Assembly (NCBI GenBank): GCA_034926675.1
Contig: JAYFQW010000010.1
Coordinates: 1-64,000, forward strand
Source: Clostridia bacterium
GTDB taxonomy: Bacteria > Bacillota > DTU025
Length of the DNA: 64,000 nt
Direction of reading: 5' to 3'
Part shown: positions 61,514-64,000 of the stretch, piece by piece
Layout of the letters: each line of letters begins with the position of its first letter
Numbering within the stretch: position 1 is the stretch's first letter
Translations under genes and position numbers: made by a program
Notes under the pieces: generated by a model
What the model saw: only the letters and a program-made list of their open reading frames with translations
Told to the model about the DNA's origin: nothing
The model's database searches: none

Positions 61514-62224
61514 TCAGTAAGTCCGTGGGCCGAATATCGCGGACCCCACCCTGACGATCGTCGCCCCTTCTTCGACGGCTACTGCGTAGTCGCCGGACAT
61601 CCCCATGGAAATATGGTCAAGAGACACGTTGCTCAGACGCAACCCTGAGAGATCCTGGACTAGCCTGCGCGCCTCGCGGAAAACGGGCCGAGCCAACTCC
61701 GGGTCAGCTGAGTACGGCGCGATTGTCATGATGCCGCGCATTCGGAGATGCTCGTACTTCGGCATTCCGATGGCGAATGCCCGGGCATCCTCAGGCCTGA
61801 TGCCGGATTTCGTAGCCTCTCCCGAGATATTCACCTGGAGCAGCACATCCAGAGTCCGGCCCATCGCCTCGCACTTCCGGTTGAGCTCATCCGCGAGTTC
61901 CTCCGAATCCAGTGAGTGGACGATGGTGAACAACTCAGCGGCGCGCTTGGCCTTGTTCCTCTGCAGATGCCCAACGAGATGCCATACCAGGCGACTCCCG
62001 GCGCCTGCTGCAGCCGAAACCAGAGGGATCTTCAAAGTGGCCTCCTGAACCCTGTTCTCGCCTAGATCCTGCACTCCGGCGGATACCGCCTCCGTGATCC
62101 GCGATGCATCAACGTTCTTGGTGATCGCCACCAGCATCACTTCTGACGCACTCCGCCCGGACCTGCCTGCCGCACAGGCGATGGCCTCGCGCACGTGTTC
62201 GATGTTATCCGAAATGGATGCCAA
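61514..62224 (-). CDS. yggS: YggS-family PLP homeostasis protein
   Basis: 236 residues, alanine-racemase-like barrel. VMLVAITKNVDASRITEAVS holds the PLP lysine, LGENRVQEA, WHLVGHLQRNKAKRAAELF, LLQVNISGEATKSGI, LSMGMSGDY-type phosphate site (ISMGMSGDYAVAVEEGATIV) and VRVGSAIFGPR. TTG at 62224 with GAGGTGG 7 nt upstream is preferred over the GTG five codons earlier. First known division-cluster gene here. Confidence 0.94.
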   Translation of the reverse strand: MASISDNIEHVREAIACAAGRSGRSASEVMLVAITKNVDASRITEAVSAGVQDLGENRVQEATLKIPLVSAAAGAGSRLVWHLVGHLQRNKAKRAAELFTIVHSLDSEELADELNRKCEAMGRTLDVLLQVNISGEATKSGIRPEDARAFAIGMPKYEHLRMRGIMTIAPYSADPELARPVFREARRLVQDLSGLRLSNVSLDHISMGMSGDYAVAVEEGATIVRVGSAIFGPRTY

Positions 62225-62302
62225 AGATGCCCACCTCACGTAAGGCTAGATATTCTCCGTCCGAGCGACTATTCCTCTGTTTTGCAGCACTTATGGGCCC
62301 AG

Positions 62303-63568
62303 TCACAGCCTAACTCGCACTCGATCGCCCTCGCGGATTCCCTCGACTACTGCTTCAGACCCGTTTCTCCCCAGCACCGACACCTTCTTCAGGGTGTATC
62401 TGTCGGAGCGCAGGACGTATACAGCATCTGAGTCGCCTGTGCGCACCAGCGCGCTTTCGGGGACTACCACCCCGCCCACGTAGTCGGTGACCAGATCCAC
62501 CCGTTCGGTGCGCAGATTGGTGAGGGATGCAGCATATCTATCCATGGCGACGTGGATCGCCCATGTATTGTCCCCCAGATCCTCGCGTTTCCGCGTTTCC
62601 AGGATCGTGGCGCCTACTGCCTCAGACGCAAGCCTGGGAAAGCGCACTCTCACTCGCTGCGCCCGCCTGGGCGCGGCCCCCTCCCGGTAATTCGCGAAGA
62701 TGACGAGATTCGTCTGGTAATTCTGCACCTCTCGGAACACTGCCATCCCTGCTGACACCTGCTCTCCCTCGGCGCAGTCCCTTGAGACTGCGCCTGGGGC
62801 CCCGGGGTCCGCATTCAGCAGATCGGGATTGCCCGGCCTGTACACCGACTCGAGCCCATCCATATGCCGGGAGATCAGCGCGGATTCGCTAGCGCGAAGG
62901 ACCGCGGACGCGCGTGCTGAGGCAGCATTCGATTCACTCTTAGCGCTGGCTGCCTCGGCCGCGGCGGCGCGGGATTCCTCCTGAATCCGGGCAAGCGACG
63001 ACTCCGCCTCGCGCTCCCTTGCTCTGAGCGCCGACAGTTCCGAACGGGCCTTATTCGCGTTCTTGGTATCTTTTCGCTCTTCGTACGCCTTGGCTTCTTC
63101 CTCTTTCAATGCCATCTGAACGCGGATTGTCGATATACGCTCCCGTTCCCGCCTCTCTCTCAGCGAGGAATCGACGGCGGATCGGTTCGCGTTGTCATTG
63201 GATTCGGAAGGCTGCTGCTTGGGTGTTCCAGTGGCAGATTGGTCGCGAATCTCCGCGACTACAGTTCCCGGAGCTGCCATCTCGCCTTCGCCGACAGCGT
63301 AGTGAAGCACCCCGCTGATTGGGGTGATAGCGACGCTCTCATCCCGTACTATAACTGCTCTAGCAGGGATTGAAATCTCGATGAAGCCGTTTCGTGCGAC
63401 TGCGGCCTGGGTGAATCGACCAGCCAGATTGCCTCGGATGGTGGCCAAGAGAACATAAGACAGGACCGCGACCACCGCGATGGCCACGGCCAGCATGAAG
63501 AGGTTCAGGGCACGCTCGGCAGCCGTACGTTCCTGAACCCTGCGTCGACCGCTGATCAGATTGTTCAT
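62303..63568 (-). CDS. HlyD-like membrane-anchored adaptor protein
   Basis: 421 residues. Basic start, one membrane helix (~20-45, LNLFMLAVAIAVVAVLSYVL), a barrel/lipoyl-like part (VRDESVAITPISGVLHYAVG, EGEMAAPGTVVAEI), a long coiled coil (~120-230), the returning half (RPGNPDLLNAD... GEQVSAGMAVFREVQ), and a C-terminal barrel (VPESALVRTGDSDAVYVLRS). This is the HlyD/RND adaptor layout. Such genes often precede yggS in Clostridia. No partner transporter is in the window. ATG at 63568, GAGGAG upstream. Confidence 0.8.
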   Translation of the reverse strand: MNNLISGRRRVQERTAAERALNLFMLAVAIAVVAVLSYVLLATIRGNLAGRFTQAAVARNGFIEISIPARAVIVRDESVAITPISGVLHYAVGEGEMAAPGTVVAEIRDQSATGTPKQQPSESNDNANRSAVDSSLRERRERERISTIRVQMALKEEEAKAYEERKDTKNANKARSELSALRAREREAESSLARIQEESRAAAAEAASAKSESNAASARASAVLRASESALISRHMDGLESVYRPGNPDLLNADPGAPGAVSRDCAEGEQVSAGMAVFREVQNYQTNLVIFANYREGAAPRRAQRVRVRFPRLASEAVGATILETRKREDLGDNTWAIHVAMDRYAASLTNLRTERVDLVTDYVGGVVVPESALVRTGDSDAVYVLRSDRYTLKKVSVLGRNGSEAVVEGIREGDRVRVRL

Positions 63569-63616
63569 GGCGCTCGATCTCCTCGTACTCCGGTGCAAGC
63601 TGGACCTCATGCAGCA

Positions 63617-63625
63617 ATTATATCA
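63617..63625 (-). promoter_or_regulatory. Extended -10 promoter before the HlyD-like gene
   Basis: TGATATAAT on the minus strand is an extended -10 (TGN plus TATAAT), overlapping the stop codon of the Hint-domain gene and 49 bp upstream of the HlyD-like start. No good -35 is visible, as is usual for extended -10 promoters. Confidence 0.55.
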
Positions 63626-64000
63626 CATGCACCTCACGAGGAATTCATTCGCCACGAGTGTGTGGTCCTCCGTATCGATCTCATATATGTATCCCAGATA
63701 GCCTGTGGTCCGATCGACAGAAAGGACGCCGTAGGCTCGATACTGAGCCTCCAAGTTCACGAGCGGCGCTTTCTTGCCTAGTTTCGGCGGATCCCTCATG
63801 AGCAGGGCATCTCCTGCCTTGAGTTCCTGGGCCTGAAGGATTGCCTCATCCACGCCGCGCCTCACCACGAGTTTCTGCTCTCCGGTGAGGGACAGCCTGC
63901 CTAGTCGTGTTTTCACGTGAAAGAGAGGCTCTCCCTCCCATAGCTGCCTCCGCCCGATTGAGAGGAGTTCGGTCCATCCGGCGCGGGTAAGCACTTTGAA
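63623..64000 (-). CDS. Hint-domain (intein/hedgehog-like) protein, C-terminal part
   Basis: Open to the window edge, so the N-terminus is missing; 125 codons are seen. KVLTRAGWTELLSIGRR, VKTRLGRLSLTGEQKLVV, LQAQELKAGDALLM and YEIDTEDHTLVANEFLVRC follow the block order of Hint domains (inteins, hedgehog). The TxxH histidine of block B reads TGEQ and the terminal His-Asn reads Arg-Cys followed by Met-stop, so protein splicing chemistry looks lost or altered. It could be a degenerate intein, a BIL-like domain, or a non-splicing Hint protein. Confidence 0.6.
   Translation of the reverse strand, partial: FKVLTRAGWTELLSIGRRQLWEGEPLFHVKTRLGRLSLTGEQKLVVRRGVDEAILQAQELKAGDALLMRDPPKLGKKAPLVNLEAQYRAYGVLSVDRTTGYLGYIYEIDTEDHTLVANEFLVRCM

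Noticed and set aside
1-64000. CRISPR arrays, tRNA and rRNA genes
   Set aside because: No regularly spaced repeats, no cloverleaf and no rRNA blocks were seen; the 160-bp pair at 641-1081 is too long and only two copies.

Overview
The window reads as a chromosome segment of a GC-rich, endospore-forming member of the Bacillota (Firmicutes) that very probably has an outer membrane. Sporulation is shown by the complete spoIIIAA-AH operon. Firmicute ancestry is supported by the nusB/xseAB/ispA/dxs/tlyA/nadK/argR/recN order, Asp23-AmaP-DUF2273, RemA, DivIVA and YlmH. A two-membrane envelope is suggested by an ExbB-ExbD-TonB set, a type IV pilus secretin, and an SLH protein with a very long coiled coil and a C-terminal membrane segment that resembles the rod-like outer-membrane tethers of Thermotoga. 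The combination suggests a diderm lineage such as Limnochordia, Halanaerobia or Negativicutes relatives, but I cannot name the genus.

Layout. 1-2.6 kb is an accessory zone: the 5' end of a group IIC intron just behind a hairpin, a small unrecognised ORF, a 160-bp direct repeat, a 3'-truncated IS3-family orfA and broken Rhs/YD-repeat fragments. 2.7-9.4 kb holds exbB-exbD-tonB followed by a cohesin-domain secreted protein and the SLH/coiled-coil protein. 9.6-12.5 kb encodes a four-subunit flavin/iron-sulfur amine or imino-acid dehydrogenase (HcnABC/proline dehydrogenase-like). 12.5-24 kb is the isoprenoid/repair operon: nusB, a TsaD paralog, xseA, xseB, ispA, a DUF212 membrane protein, a 0.7-kb gene-free stretch that I assign to the large OLE RNA, oapA, dxs, tlyA, nadK, argR and recN. 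24-25.4 kb is the Asp23 cluster, 25.4-30.7 kb the spoIIIA operon, and 30.9-32.5 kb efp and an M24 peptidase.

32.7-45.5 kb is a type IV pilus locus (pilB, pilT, pilC, pilA, pilD, pilM, pilN, pilO, pilP-like, pilQ). Its secretin is 1417 residues long because about 13 N1-type modules are repeated before the gate domain. 45.6-49.4 kb is coaBC-rpoZ-gmk-remA-ihf-yicC. 49.5-54.4 kb has a P-type Ca2+ ATPase divergent from rqcH, the only confident host gene on the plus strand. 54.3-64 kb has a CapA-family gene with an in-frame UGA after its lipoprotein signal, then purB, rluD, lgt, lspA, a DksA-like gene, a DUF5665 gene, divIVA, ylmH, yggS, an HlyD-like adaptor, and the 3' part of a Hint-domain gene cut by the window edge.

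Nearly all genes lie on the minus strand in tightly packed operons with ATGA overlaps, and GTG and TTG starts are common. Start sites were moved from the longest reading frame whenever a ribosome-binding site and family length agreed on an internal start.
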